From NCBI GenBank assembly GCA_001414345.1, contig LLCB01000052.1, positions 1 to 64,000 of the forward strand: a stretch of DNA of 64,000 nucleotides. The letters run 5' to 3'. Each line of letters begins with the position of its first letter. The first letter of the stretch is position 1. This document shows positions 11,676 through 30,912 of this stretch, piece by piece. Made by a program: the position numbers and the translations under genes. The notes beneath the pieces were generated by a model. It was not told the origin of the DNA and ran no database searches. It saw nothing but the letters and a program-made list of their open reading frames with translations. The stretch comes from Hymenoscyphus infarciens. Taxonomy: Eukaryota > Ascomycota > Leotiomycetes > Helotiales > Helotiaceae.

Positions 11676-14100
11676 TATGCGTGGTCCAAGGCGACAAGCA
11701 AGGGGAGGGGGTTCCTGGACAACCTAACCCTGATCAACCTTCCAATGGAAAGGCAACTGATTCGCGGACACAACACCAATTTGCAACAATCTTCTCTTTG
11801 CTGAGTCTTCTGTCTGCTCCGGAAGAGAAGCTTCATCTCACTCGATCAAATCTAATCAATCGCTCCACCACAGAATGCGCCATGCTTGTTGTTCGTGAAT
11901 TCAAACCCACAACACGCCCTGAAGAACGCCAGGAAGAATTCAAAGAAGAGTAATTAGCTGGGTTTGCCCCTCTTTGCCCCTCCTTGCCCTTGGGGGTTAC
12001 ACCCTGAAAAAGCTCAAGCTTGCCTGTTTGTCGTTGCCGGCCCAAGGTTTTGATTCTTTTGGAATCACCTTCGGCTCTCGGACCAAATGCAGAAAATGAG
12101 GAGCTTTTGAGTTTTACTTCCTGATGCGAAGCTGCGTTTAATTCGACAACACTCGAATTAGCGAGGGATATCAAGGATGAGCGTCAACGGGGCGGGAGCG
12201 GGAGGACACGGTCACTCTTGAAATCGTATCACCACAGACCTCTCGGTGGATCTTAGACCAGCTCTAGCATCATCAGCATGGCCAGACGTGGGGATTCGTG
12301 GGGGCCACCATCCTAGCCCAGCAGTCGAGAATTATGAATTCTGGTCCTCCTCTTTACTGTCGGTAATTATCCATGCAGCAGTAAGGTCTTACAAAGAGCT
12401 GCCTAGCAGCTCGACGTGGTCGTCTAAAGTATAGTTAGTTTACTGAGTCGAGCCGCCGAGAAGTTGATCTCTGTCTCGATGCCTGGCTAGAGTTTTGCAT
12501 TGCGACCGGAAGGCTCACGGAAATTACTCTTCGGTAGGCGTGCCGTGCCGTACGGGGTGTTGCAGATTGTTTAAAACTAAAACAAGTTCTTCTCGAATTT
12601 AGAGTTGAGAATCTAGACCAAGTTGTGCGGATCTTGTCATTTTGTAGGGCGGTGGCACGCCGCAAAAGGACAAACCCGCAGACAGGCGGCCTCCGCTTCG
12701 ATACTGAAATCTTCCAATTCCACGCATTTGGAGCACCAGAAAATGTGGTACTTGGTACTCACAGGAACTATTCGTCCTTCGCGACCTCGGAGAAGTCCGC
12801 GGTTGAAGTCATGAACCATGGCGATCGTGTTGAATCTTGACGTTGTCAACTTGTAGAGCAATGAATGCAGTCCAGCGGGTTCCCCTGAAGATCATGACCC
12901 GGCTGCCAGTGCTCGTTGTCATTCCGTATCAAGAGGCGGCCATGTGGGAAATCCGGATCGAATTTTTCTTTGGGTTACTAGTAGTGCCTACAGGTAAACC
13001 AGCGGCTGGAGATGCTGGTGGATTTTCTTTTGGTGGAGTAGAGAAAGACTCGAAAGAAGCAACTTTGGGGGAGGATTGCATTGCGTCGTCGGCGTGGAGC
13101 AGAATCTTGTCAACTTTTCAGGGGGCGGGGCCTTGAGCGTGGGCGTGGTTGGCGAAGTTGTGGCGTCCCCGCTGGGCCTGTGCGAATGGATGATTCTCTT
13201 CGGTTCAGATTTCTGACTGAGCATCTCCCCCCTTGTCTGCAGTCTGCAGTCTGCAGCAGGCCACCCCAACCATCAAAGTTCAAACTAAGCCAAAACCAGC
13301 ACCCTCAGTTTGAGGTGCCCAAATTTAGCTCCCTGGTCTCCCGTCCATGTTTGAACTCCCCATAGACATGCATCCAAAACTCATGTCTCTCTCTGCTTGC
13401 TCTTCGCTCGCTTATGGTTTGGTGTTTGATAGGCTGACAGCTGTTGAACTTGATCCTGGCGATACTCCTTCTAAATTTACTTTTGAATGTTTGGTAATTG
13501 CCGTTTGGGATTTTTGCGCAAAGGGACCTAGGTATCGAGGTACCAAGTACTATCTTTCTCGTACGAAGCCGAGTACGTCGCCCAGGTACCGCCGTAGATA
13601 CCAGCTCTGGCTTCCCGCGGAGTTCTGCGATCCTGTAAAGGCAAACCCATAGGCGTCTCCCTACACTTCTTGTGCATCTTGTCGGAATTTCCGTTCTGGA
13701 GATTAGTGATGTTGAAAGATAGATCTGGACCAAATACTCCGTACGGAAAGCAGAGTTTGGCCTGCCCGCTCACTAACTTTCGGCAACCACGGCAGCTGGA
13801 CGGGTTGGTCCAGGTCGATCCCGAAGTCGTCTGTCTTGCCATGCCTCTTGAAAACCATCAAAAGCAGCGTTGCCAGCCTAAGTGACCAGGATTGATATGG
13901 GGCTTTCTGCAATATTTGATCGGTCGTGCTTTAGCTCCCGTTCTGAGACACCAGGGCCGGATTTGACAGCGGCGCCTTTTCCCTTTTCCTCTGAACTCTG
14001 AACTCTTTCGTCCAAAGTTCAGATGCTTGAAGCTTTTCCGACTGACTCCCTTCTGAGCGAGCGCCTGGTAAGGCGGGCTACATCGGCGTTTGAACCTGAC

Positions 14101-14128
14101 TCCATCTCCATCTCCATCTCCATCTCCA
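14101..14128. repeat. Hexanucleotide (CTCCAT)n microsatellite
   Basis: About four and a half uninterrupted copies of a CTCCAT unit. Its complement gives the spurious Met-Glu repeat frames seen on the minus strand. Confidence 0.8.
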
Positions 14129-14775
14129 ACTCCATCATCACTGTCACAGTTTTGGTACCGGCTCGTTGATTGCCGACACACCGCTCCCGTGTGGGCTCTG
14201 TGGCCCTCTGTCTCTCCGTCTGTGGAGTGTACATCTCCCTTTCAATTTACTCGACACGCTTTTGGGACACCGCATCGTGTTTTCTTTGAATCCTTCCTCG
14301 TCTTTGGCTTCCTTATTTTGACGCCGGGCCGGAGCATCGGCATCGGCTGACTTGAGAATTGCATGTCTGGGATTCGTATCATTGTGCTAGTGGTTGCGCC
14401 ATGCTTCCCAGTAATTGATGGGTCGTCCGAACTTGTTGAGCTGTAAAAATAAAAATAACAAAAAAACCACTACCGTCCTGCAGATAATCTTGCTCCAGGA
14501 AGCAACCTGGTGGTGAAAGTTGAAAATGGAGGAGTTTGCCAAGGGTTCCTTTCAGGTACGGATTACATCTCCACAATTGACCCTCTACGCTTGCAGGAGT
14601 TAGGTGGTTCATCATGGCCTGAAGCGGACCCGGCTTGGGATGATTTGGTATGTAACGTAACCAAAAATAATTCGCGGCAGTTGTCTGCAAAGCTTGAGGA
14701 GAGGTTATACGCAAAAGACCGGAGACATAGAAAGGGTCGTTGAAAAAGAAGGCGCGTGTGTATCAAAGTACTGTG

Positions 14776-14802
14776 CTGTATACTGTATACTGTATACTGT
14801 AC
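14776..14802. repeat. Short tandem TGTATAC repeat
   Basis: Three to four copies of a 7-bp TGTATAC unit in non-coding DNA. Confidence 0.7.
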
Positions 14803-15201
14803 AGAGTACTAGTACTTTGTAGGTATGGAGATCCGGAGTTCTTTGCAGAATCCGTGTACACGGAGTTGGGGTAGGATTCCAAGCCTTATCCCTCCCTCTA
14901 TCTACCGGTAGAAGACATCATCAGATGAAGCCGTTAAGTACCTGTCCGAGCTAAGGTACGGAAGAGTCTATTTAAAAGCGACTCTTGTGCCTGAGGAAGC
15001 AAACTTTTTTCCAACGTCAAACCGCCCTTCGCTGAAAGAAAAATGGCCGGAGAAAACATCTCCCAAAAGTTAAAACACCAACGACTTGACTCGAACTATA
15101 CCCGCCATCGTCAAATTCTGGAGATTGGCTTCCCGTTGCTGACACCAACCATTGGCGCGGCGCGAAATTCCATCTCCATGCCGACGCCCATGATGTTTTG
15201 T

Positions 15202-15248
15202 GGTGATGGGTGATGGGTGATGGGTGATGGTGATGGTGAAGGTGATGG
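15202..15248. repeat. GGTGATG-type tandem repeat
   Basis: Repeated GGTGATG/GATGGT units. Translation of the complement gives only His-rich low-complexity frames, so it is not taken as coding. Confidence 0.75.
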
Positions 15249-15521
15249 CAGGGTGTGTTCTCCACTGCTACGCGTCCTGCATTAGAGTCTGCCGAGTCTG
15301 CCCCTGCCCGCCATCACCTGCAGTCTCTCCCCGACCCAACCGAAGCCTGCCATCGGTGAGGCCTTTCGCGGCCTCTCGTACTCGTGAGGACCCCTAACCC
15401 TACGACAAATTTCGACTTCCTCCTTCACGGCGACTCAGTGGCCAGCTTGCTTCAAAGTACCGTTTTTCAATCTCGTGGTGTTGGGATCTAGGATGCTACG
15501 CTAAGCTAGCTAGGTTGCTAG

Positions 15522-15547
15522 GAGAGATGAGAGATGAGAGATGAGAT
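15522..15547. repeat. GAGAGAT tandem repeat
   Basis: Three to four copies of a 7-bp GAGAGAT unit next to the palindrome-rich CTAAGCTAGCTAGG. Confidence 0.7.
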
Positions 15548-18500
15548 AAACAAGTCACTTCTCACATCGAGCGGTCGTTGCGGCCATGAGATCGGAATTC
15601 TATCAGTCGACACAAGGCCTCCCTCTCCCACGTCCTTGGAATCCAGCCAGGCGAGCCTGTCCATATGCATGTCAGAGGCGGGGTCTTCAGAGGATGGAAA
15701 GGCTCGTGGAAACCGCAAGAACTCGATTAGACAATATGGAACATGTTTTCAAGGTGGAGAAAACAAGCAGACATAAGAGACTCCCTGGGAGAAATACGGC
15801 AAATTCCTTCCACTCCCTTGCTGCTCTCAATGCGGGGATATGTTGGTCTACGCATGTGGGCGCCTCCTTTTCCACTTTCAGCTTTCATTGATTTGGCACT
15901 TTTTTCATACCAGTGGCTCTTATCCCGCTTTCGAAGCCTGGTGGACCCAAACAAGCTGCAGGCACGACTTTTGGTGAAAACTTTGAAATCAATATTGACT
16001 CCATGTTCGAATTTTCACCAAAGAAACCTGGTTTCGGATTTCAAAGCTTGAGGGGTTTTTCGAATCAGGATCTCTCGAGTTCCAAACTCGGAGTATAAGC
16101 TTTGAAACCTAATGACAGCCAGATGTTACACAGGTTATGTACGGGGATTGTTGATACTTGTTGCTGCGATGCAACCGCATCAAAAAATTACCCAAGCACT
16201 TTGCAAGCCATTGCCCCTTGCCAATGAATGGCCTTATCGCATACCAAGTTCCACAGCATCGGGAAAATTGAAATGCCATCATCGTTCAGAAGGTGGATGA
16301 TGGTGCATCGAAGCTGACTGCTTTCCCGGACTTCAAGACGAAGTGCCGTTTTGCTCAGCAAGCATAATCTCAGATCGGGGAACACAAGTCTTTGTTCTAT
16401 CAAACCGTGATATATGAGATGTATAGCCTTTCAACTAAAGTATGTGCCGTCCGTGGTTTCTTGTTTAGGTAGCAAGTCCCCATGAATCTTTGAACAAGCA
16501 TTCAAGGACCAGCATTTGGACGGTCAGGGCTGAGATGCTATCCTCCTGCCACACATCCTGCACTGTTTTGTGGCTGCCTACTGTGGTTTCAACCGTTCTA
16601 CTCGAGGCGGCACCTCAACCCGCTTCTGTTGTCTTTTTTGCTTTGAGGCCCGCTTCGTTAAGCCTGTTTTGTTCTCCGTCCCATCGTTGGTTACTTGATA
16701 TTGCTTCAATCTAAAGGTGCAAGGTGCGGGAAGGTTTTCTCCGTTGACTATCCATTCCATCATTTTGTATTATGTTATGGAATACCCATTCCAAGTGGTG
16801 GCTTGTCGTTGCGTAGCTCTTTCTGGGGACTATTGGTAAGCTATGCCTAGGGCTGATCACCTTTCTATGGCTTGATATGTCATAGGGAATTCCATTACTT
16901 CCTATGTCATCCACACACTCTACTCATCATCTGCTTCATTCTACGAGTTAGTTCGCTATTTTACACTCTCATGTAACACAGCAGAAGGATGTTCTGCTCT
17001 ACAACATCATCATCTTTACACACACGACAGTCAAATGCTGTGGAATCCCCGGCTTCCTTTCCCGCATGCCTTCTCAACGAGGCACATGCAATGCTCAACT
17101 GCAATGGCACATGCTCCTGTTTCTAAGCATTTCTAGCGGTGACTACAGCAATTTTCCCAGTGTTTTCCCACTTGACTCTTCAAAAGCGGTGTGGTTGTGC
17201 ATACGCGTGGAAGGGGTGCTACAACAGAGTAGTACACGCTTTATATCTCCGGTCCAATGCTTAGCAAAAGAGCCTTGCCTTGAGGATACACCATGCAGGA
17301 CGTGAGATATGCAAATACCACACAACATGTCGATGGTTTGATATATACATCAGAGCGGTGTGTTATCTTCACGATGCAGCAAGACTTTTATCTCCAGGAT
17401 GGAGGTACATGTCAAAAATCCTTGTGGCCTCGAGCAGCGTCACACGAGGGATGCATCATGCATACGTCAAATTCCCGCCCCCCGCATTATTGTTTTTCAG
17501 CTCTATTTGCAAGAATTGAGACGGGATTTTGATAGAAGAAGAGCTCATACCCTAAGGAACCCAGAGCGAGGGTTTCTTATGTGGTGTTTGATATACCTCA
17601 ATGCGACCATTATTCTTTTGCTTTTTGCTTACTGTTCTTTCTCAGTGCACCCTTCCCCACAACCCTACGTGAATTGAGAGCGTCGAGACATGGTTTGATG
17701 CGGGGAAGTTTTGCTGTTGTGGAAGGGACGGTTGTTTTGTTACAGGGTTTTGTCTCTCGTTCTTATGTCGTATTTCTCGTAGGGGATTTTTATTGGTTGG
17801 TTTTGTGGTATTCATGGTTGTTGTTGTTTTTTTCCTGCCGTCGATTAATGCTACTGGCTGTTCGAGGTTTGGATTGCTTGGCTGTGGTTGATGGCTTGAG
17901 ACACCCTCCGACCTCCGACGATATCAATTCGATGCCAATCTGACCTCGATCTGACATTGATGGAGGCGCATGGGGTCTTTGGAATGATACTCTGTCTACA
18001 TGGTGTGTTTTACAGTAATCCTTCCTGCTGAGAAGTGCGGGGAATTAAAAAGTGATTGTGTGGCGTCGGATCGTTTTCTAACTCTGCTTAGTTGATTGAT
18101 GTAAACTACAGTGAGATGGGACTGTAACGAGGGGTGAGATCATTACATGGTAGGTACATCGTCTCTGTATCTTGCCACATACCTTCTCTCACTTTAACAT
18201 TTTACATTCCTCCCTTTACACACAAACCAACCACTTCTTTCAAGTAGTCGGTACCTCGGAACTTCAAAAAATCCTCAAATAAATAGCGATACTTATTTTG
18301 TTCTCCTGCGCGGTTTCGCGCCCAATCACACTCTACCATCGAGCCATGGAGTGAGTATTCATATTCCAAACGCCGAGATAGATGTCTTCCAAAGGTCCTC
18401 CTTCCTCTTTCATGAGATTCATACCCAAGTCTCGAATGACGCAAGATCTTTTTTCTTGTCAGCCGTTGATGAGTCTCAAACATGGATCGGAAGTCGCCTG

Positions 18501-19040
18501 GTACGTAAATTTATAGTCAATGTTGCACACTTGTCATCACTCAAAACACAACGAACAATTTCCAGATTTTGAAAGTAATTCAATGCCCCTTCTTTTCGTC
18601 ACCCAACAGGGCTCATCAAGCGAGAGACTCCTTGATAATTGGCCCATAGAGCATCCCAAACGACAACGTGACATGTAGAAAGGCACGACGACGACAAGTA
18701 ATCAAGTAATCACGGAAAAGAGAAATACTGACTCTCCAAATTTCAGAATTTTTTTTCCGATTGTGCGGTAGATTTTTATCTATCTACTAAAAGCCGGACG
18801 AGAGAAATTTCCTTTCCTAATTGTCAGAAACGAAATTGTCTCCTCTCCTCTCATCCCATGATACAATTTCCTTCGCCCCATTTTCGACTTCCATTTCTTT
18901 CTCAACTCATAGGTTGAGAAAACCCATTCTGTTTTTTGCGCAAAAATACCCACACACCTACCACATTTTTCACACAATACTCAACACATCCACTCGCACC
19001 CCTCCCATCCATCTCGCACTTCAGCCCCCAAAGGCCCGTA

Positions 19041-25358
<6,318 letters not shown>

Positions 25359-25808
25359 GGCGGTGGATTTTTCGTTGTTGAGCCCACAAAGAAGCGGTGA
25401 TGGTGAAGAGGCTCACACCGTTTGTTCAAGATCGAAGGGCGTTTCGCGAGCTGTGAAAGGGATCGTTGCTGTAGACAAGTAGGGGAGCAGTTTCTGTACA
25501 TAAACTAACCAAGGGTGACGAATAGTTGGCGTAGTGAATAGCAGAGACTGTTGCCGCTGCGTAATGGTACGTTTGTAGTCGGCTTGGGTTGGGTTCAAAA
25601 GGTGCTGGAAATCGGAGTGCAAGGCAAATCGGCAGCCTAGCAAATCTGACCAAGCAGGTGCCCCGCATACTAGGAACCCCTGCACCTTAACTGTTGAGAG
25701 GCTTCCCTTTGTACTAAGTAGTAATGCGATTTGGAGGCTGCATGAATCAACACCTCTAATTCCAATCCTCGGTTTCTATTTCCTTATCTAGCGATGAATG
25801 ACGTCCTC

Positions 25809-26167
25809 TCAGACTTTCTGCTTTCCAATTGCTTCCATGTAACCCTTCAACGACCATTCTATACACCCTCCCGAGCCTCTCTCCAACCCCACTCCTCGGA
25901 GCTCAAGCTGCTGCACTGCACTCCGCCTTTTAGGTAATCCCTGTATCAGCTTCCCTAATTCCGCAAACTCTTTTTTCAGGCCACCTAATTGGAGGACGTC
26001 ATTGTTCAAGCTCACTTTGTCGGGTAAACAATCACTTGGGCAAGAATGGATAGGTACATATTTTAGTTTTGACACTTTGGATAATTCGTACTCGCTATTG
26101 CCATGGGACAAGCAAAGCTCCACATCTATAAAAGAGCTAGATTTACATTCCCAGCACAAAGCATCTT
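25809..26167 (-). pseudogene. Possible C-terminal fragment of an unknown protein
   Basis: A frame of ~118 codons ends KGYMEAIGKQKV and holds several Cys and a Leu-rich stretch (QLGGLKKEFAELGKLIQGL, then QLELRGVGLERG). It has no ATG near its start and begins right after a stop. It could be a relic or a 3' exon. It loosely resembles the leucine-rich tail of fungal F-box proteins, but I cannot name it. Confidence 0.25.
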
Positions 26168-26593
26168 ACAACGTCTGACTCGATCGCATAGGTCAAAAAG
26201 GTCTTCCATGATTTTAAGAAGTTCTCGATTTGCTATGGACGGCGTAAACACATGTCAAAAATGACGCCAAAGCTGTGCTGTGCAAGAAAAAGAATAGTAA
26301 GGAGCCCGCGATGTTTTTCGGTCTAACATTGCGTTCGGGTCATCATCAAACACCCTCCCTCCAAATCTGTGCGATAAGAGTCAAGCAAAAGAACATGAGA
26401 AGAAGAAGAAAAGCCTCATCTCGAAAAATTTATCATCGATCTGAAGCCGTAAAAAAAGATCCAAATGTCCATACATGAAAACAGCGAAAGGCGAAAGTCG
26501 TCAATCGTGTGGGGTATCATCCTGTCGAAGTCGTTAAGCCACCGCAAATAATGCAGTGAGAAGCGCCGCCCATCGATTCAGATGAAAAAAGGT

Positions 26594-27465
26594 CTAATTG
26601 TCGTCCTTCTTGGGGTCCAATCCTGCAAGCTGGCATGTCTTCTTCCACGTCTCAACCTCTCGCCATGCTCGCTCACATTCAGCCTTGAGTTTATCATTGC
26701 TCGTGCTGAGCTCAGCAATGGCCTGCTCGGTCAAAAGCTTCTCCAAAGTCCACTTTTCAATGTTTGAGGTCTCATTCTCCTTGAGTTGAGTGATGAACGA
26801 GACAGCTCGTTGAAGAATTGAGCCCTTGTTCTTTTCACATCCAGGAACGATCTTGGCGAGTTCGTTGATACCCTCGTTGATCGTCTCTCGTCGGCGGCGT
26901 TCAACTAGAATCTTGTCAGCTTGTAGTCTTCATCAGAAAATGGTTTCACTGTAAACGTACCTTCTTTATGGTTGTCTTTTCGAACCTTATGCCACTCGTC
27001 AGACCCTACAGCTGGCTTCGGGGTGCGAGGAGGCTGAGGATTCTCCATGAAGCTTTCACCAGCTTGGCTATTGTCCATGAACGAGTTATCGGGATTGCGG
27101 TCCGAGTCTGGGTCTCCACTAGCAAACGAGACGTCGGTCGGTTGGGGGATAGTCATGGTAGGGTAGATGCCAGCAAGGGCTGCTGCCGCAGTTGAAGAAG
27201 CATGCTCGGCGGAACCATTTTGATCGTTGTGTAGGTTGCTATAATCTTGCAAAGCCTCGATAGAACCATCATGACCGGATTGGTCCATTCCCTTGCCAGA
27301 ATTTGGGGATACACGCTTGTTACTGAGACGTCTCGTGTCATCAGCTGATTCCGATTCCCGCTTTCGCTTGTGTGCATTGAGATGTCCGTCCATGACATTC
27401 TCCTGGCGCATTGCGTTGGCAACCTCCTGCAAGCCAGAGCCCTCAAGGTCCATATGGTCAGCCAT
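26594..27465 (-). CDS. CBF1: CBF1-type bHLH-zipper transcription factor (271 aa, 2 exons)
   Basis: Exons 26961-27465 and 26594-26904 are separated by a 56-nt intron (donor GTACGT, acceptor CTAG) that splits the basic region. The sum is 816 nt. The bHLH runs from ~161 to 211: RKDNHKEVERRRRE, then INELAKIVPGCEKNKGSIL. Class B contact residues H166, E170 and R174 are present, which predicts binding to CACGTG. A heptad-like region with a WTLEKLLTEQAIAEL core (~217-262) is the dimerising zipper. The N-terminal 160 residues are polar and acidic with an HKRKRES patch. In yeast the orthologue acts at centromeres and at sulfur-metabolism promoters; in filamentous fungi only the regulatory role is reasonably expected. 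I start at the ATG giving MADHMDLEG; the frame upstream has no further ATG. Confidence 0.92.
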
Positions 27466-27795
27466 TTCGATAATACGTGTGTAGATTGTGGCGCCTTGCA
27501 ATACGATTCGTAGGCGTTAACTGATTGGGATCCGACAGGTGCAGATGACCTCGAAGGGGTAGGTAGGTAGATTTAATGTTGAGCCTAACTTGATCTTTTC
27601 GGAGTAGACAAGTGACGTGTTCGGCCGAACTTTGCACAGGTGCAACGAGTAGAAGTCCTACACTCCTGATTCACTCGAAAGATTTGGTTGATTCGGCGGT
27701 GCGCAAGTTCTCGAAGCGCTCTGCTGCAGTAGTTCGTTCAGAGATTCTCGAAACGAACGTTTCTGTGCCTATTGAAGTAGTACCTACAAGGTCAG

Positions 27796-27801
27796 CACGT
27801 G
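27796..27801. promoter_or_regulatory. CACGTG E-box 331 bp upstream of the CBF1 start
   Basis: The sequence CAGCACGTGTCA contains the palindromic site recognised by class B bHLH proteins such as Cbf1. Its position upstream of the cbf1-like gene suggests possible autoregulation. Confidence 0.4.
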
Positions 27802-28907
27802 TCATTGCAGTTGAGGTATCACGAAGCGGTTGACAGAGGATGAGATGGACAATGAATGTTTGAAGGTGCAACTGTGGCGATGGCCACCAAGGCGACAATT
27901 AGCTGCGAGCAGAGACGATGCAAGCATCGCACTTGCGACTACTGAGTGCATCGTGCAAACAGACAGTGACAGTGTTAGGCCGAGCATTGCACACCGTCGA
28001 GCGTAGCTGTCGAGTATGGCACTCGGCCCAGCAGGGTGGGCATCGCAGTACAAAACCAGTGCCAGCGGTCCAATGTTGATGGGGATGTGACGAGAAGGGA
28101 AGAAGCAGTCTGTGTTTGCAGTCCGGTGACATGAGGGCGGAGAGAGGACGTCGAGAAGGAGTGCGCACGCACTGGCGTTGGTTGAACCCCTCCAAGTGCC
28201 TCCAACGACGCGGTCATGTCCGGGTCTTGGAGCTTTGAAGCACTGGAGCACCGCGACGATGGATCGTGACCTCTTTGGGAGGTCGCGTAGTATGGCTTTG
28301 TGGTTCCACGAGCGGATGTGACATGAGGGTGCACGCAGCGCAAGAAGAAGAAGAAGAAAAAGAAGCGAAAAGTCGGCAGCGCTGTTCAGGACGCGATCCG
28401 GGGGCAGAGAGGAGAGGAAAATCAGGCACTGCACATACCTTGCACGCTTTTTGGTTATCGTTAAGCTGAGCTGTGGATGCGACGCGACCGCGAAAAGATA
28501 TGTCGACGGGCGACAGGAAAGGTCTGGTCGCGAGAAGGCCAAAATTGGAGGGCTACAACTGCAGAACTTGCGTCTACAGAGCAAATCCAACGAGGCTCTC
28601 CGATGGTTGGTATCGACTTCTTGTATTGTTGATGGGAGAAGGTTGGTCTGCTGACTCGGGATCACGAGCTGATCACCTGTTCGAAGGAGGAGGGTGAAGC
28701 GAATGGTTGATCGGTTGGTCCAGACGAATGGAAGATGGAAGGACCGAAATGTTCAAAGATTTGATGGAGGTCAAAAAGACACGCTGGTGTAGCGTAGCAA
28801 TTGACAAACCCGTTGATTGATTTGTTTTGGGTATCGGTCGTCCAGGTCGCTGCCTTTTGAGGTGATATCAGGAAATGGACTGGATGGATGGAAGAGATGG
28901 AAAAAGA

Positions 28908-28913
28908 CACGTG
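28908..28913. promoter_or_regulatory. Second CACGTG E-box in the divergent region
   Basis: GACACGTGAATC lies about 670 bp upstream of the FYV10 start and 1.44 kb upstream of CBF1. One chance hit per ~4 kb is expected, so a single site is weak evidence. Confidence 0.3.
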
Positions 28914-29582
28914 AATCGGAGAGGGTGTCAGGTGGTTTTTGTACCGAGCCCGGTAAGGTAGAGGCCAAAAAGGCGCTAGCACTACCTAGGCTAGGGGAGA
29001 GGGGCAGCCAAACTGATGATCAGCGGAGTATCTAAAGGCCGCCCCCGGGCCCCCGCAATTGATTAGTTATCAGCCATCGGTTCTCCAGGGCTCTTCTACA
29101 ACCAGCCGTTTCTGGGTTAGGTTACCGAACTCTTCATCGAAACACAAATATTGGGAAAGGATTGCGTTCGATAACTTTTATTCTTTCAAAGACAAATGAC
29201 TCTATCGTAGGTGTATCAATCAAACAACTCAAGCTGACTGCTATCATCGACTTCCTTTACAAACGCCTCATAATACGCTATTGTCTCTGTCGCACGCCCT
29301 ATAACCTGCATCCATGAACCCAAGCTCATCCAAACCAAGAACAACTCGAGAACAAGACCAGAAGACATCTCATACCACTCATAACAAATACGGTCAACCA
29401 CGATAGTCGACGGCTACCTTGAATTTACTCTGCTTGCTACCTCTACATGCTGTCTCGGTAAAGTACGGAGGCGTACTAACTAATCCAGCCGCGATCAGAC
29501 CACTGCTAGCAAGCTTCTAGCAAGCGCCTCTCCTCCAACACACTCGTAAAATCATACCAACTTCCTTTGATTCTTGCTCAAG

Positions 29583-30912
29583 ATGGCAGACCATATCACC
29601 TCAAAGCTCAACCAAGACTCCCATTTAATCTTGGTAATAACCTACTCGCCACTTCCTCTACATGCCTATGCTAACCCTCCTACTTCAGGACCAACCCCTC
29701 CTTCGCCTCCCCTTCGAACTTCTCCGAAAAAACTTCAAAGTTGCACATCTGCATGTCGAAAAGGAAGGTTCCGCCGTAAAAACTGCGGTCCGAGAAACCG
29801 CAAATGCCTCTCTGACCGCCAATTCCTCGCCCGACGAGGTCCTCAAGAATGTCGATTCCATGCTGGCCCGCATGAAAGGCCTGAAACGCAAACTCAACGC
29901 ATGTCAGGAGGAAGAGACGCGATTACAACAACAGTCTGCGAGTAGGATACGGCATTTGGGGCAGCTCTATGAAATGCAGAGTCTGGACGATGTGAAATAC
30001 GAGGAATGGAGTCGGACACGACTTGACAGGCTGTTAGTCGACTATTTGCTACGACATGGATACAAGGAGAGTGCTTCTGCGCTGTCGAGAGAAAAGGGGA
30101 TTGAGGAGTTGGTGGATGTGGAAACCTTTGTTCAGATGAGCAAAATCCGGGAGAGTTTACGAAATCGGAGGGTCAACGAAGCACTGGCTTGGTGCGCGGA
30201 GAACAAGAAGGAACTGCGGAAGATGGAGGTGAGTTATCGTTGTATCTTTCCCTAGCGAAGTGCTGACGGTTTTTACCAGAGTAAATTGGAATTTATGCTC
30301 CGCTTCCAGCAGTACATCGAGCTCGTCCGAACCCAAGAACAAGCCAAACTCCTCGAATCAATATCCCACGCGAAAAAATACCTCCTCCCATTCAAAGATC
30401 TCTACCCAAAAGAAATCCAACAAGCCTGCGGACTCCTCGCTTTCCCACCAGGAACGCGAGCAGAAGCCTACAGCGAAATCTACAGTCCCCACCGCTGGAC
30501 CATCCTCTCAAACCTCTTCATGCAAACCCACAACACCCTCCTAGCCCTCCCCCCAGTCCCACTCCTCCACATAGCCTTATCAGCGGGTTTATCAGCCCTA
30601 AAAACACCCTCCTGTCACTCCTCCCATATCTCTTCCTCCATCTCGCCCACATCATCTTCTTGTATCACCACGTCCGTTTGTCCGATCTGCTCCACGGAGC
30701 TTAACGATCTCGCACGTAACGTTCCATATGCGAATCATACGAAGAGTCACGTTGAGAGCGATCTTGTGATGTTACCTAATCGGTGTGTGTATGGGACACA
30801 GAGGTTGCAGGAGTATAGTCGGAAAGCTGGATTGCAGCCGGGGACGATTAAGGATTTGAGGACGGGCGAGGTGTTTTTGTTGGAGGATACGAAGAAGGTG
30901 TATATTTCTTAG
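29583..30912 (+). CDS. FYV10: GID/CTLH E3 ubiquitin-ligase subunit FYV10/GID9 (407 aa, 3 exons)
   Basis: Exons are 29583-29633, 29689-30228 and 30280-30912, with introns of 55 and 51 nt; the sum is 1224 nt. After an N-terminal coiled-coil part there is a LisH motif (~128-160, [21 protein letters not shown]), a CTLH segment (~160-217) and a CRA region (to ~310). A degenerate RING follows from ~331, with [20 protein letters not shown] and LPNRCVYG, and the tail ends KKVYIS. This is the MAEA/Fyv10 architecture at the usual ~400-aa length. In yeast the protein pairs with Gid2 as the catalytic RING dimer that degrades gluconeogenic enzymes. The first ATG after an in-frame TTG has context CAAGATGG. 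Exon 1 encodes only 17 residues. Confidence 0.95.

Larger units (their letters stand above)
9095..19040. other. 10-kb gene-poor stretch
   Basis: Between the start of the DUF2841 gene and the stop of the ABCC gene I find no frame with a known domain or a convincing exon chain. The first ~1.5 kb may be promoter and 5' UTR of the DUF2841 gene. The rest holds a TIR element (11064-11675), short tandem repeats and GA/CT-rich tracts. Non-coding transcripts or fast-evolving short genes cannot be excluded. Confidence 0.5.
27466..29582. promoter_or_regulatory. Divergent intergenic region between CBF1 and FYV10
   Basis: This 2.1-kb region separates two divergently transcribed genes and must hold both promoters. 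It contains two CACGTG E-boxes. Long open frames at 27.8-28.7 kb on the minus strand are rich in Ser/Arg/Cys, lack domains and are taken as chance frames. Confidence 0.6.

Noticed and set aside
13305..13733. 142-codon minus-strand frame
   Set aside because: Arg/Ser-rich without a motif, and an overlapping plus-strand frame of similar quality exists.
17581..17943. Hydrophobic 120-codon plus-strand frame as a membrane protein
   Set aside because: The hydrophobicity comes from a T/G-rich stretch (TTGTTGTTTTT); it opens with ATG but has no conserved text.
27802..28665. 287-codon minus-strand frame upstream of CBF1
   Set aside because: Low-complexity Ser/Cys/Arg text with no domain, overlapped by long frames on both strands in GC-rich promoter DNA; no splice or start support.
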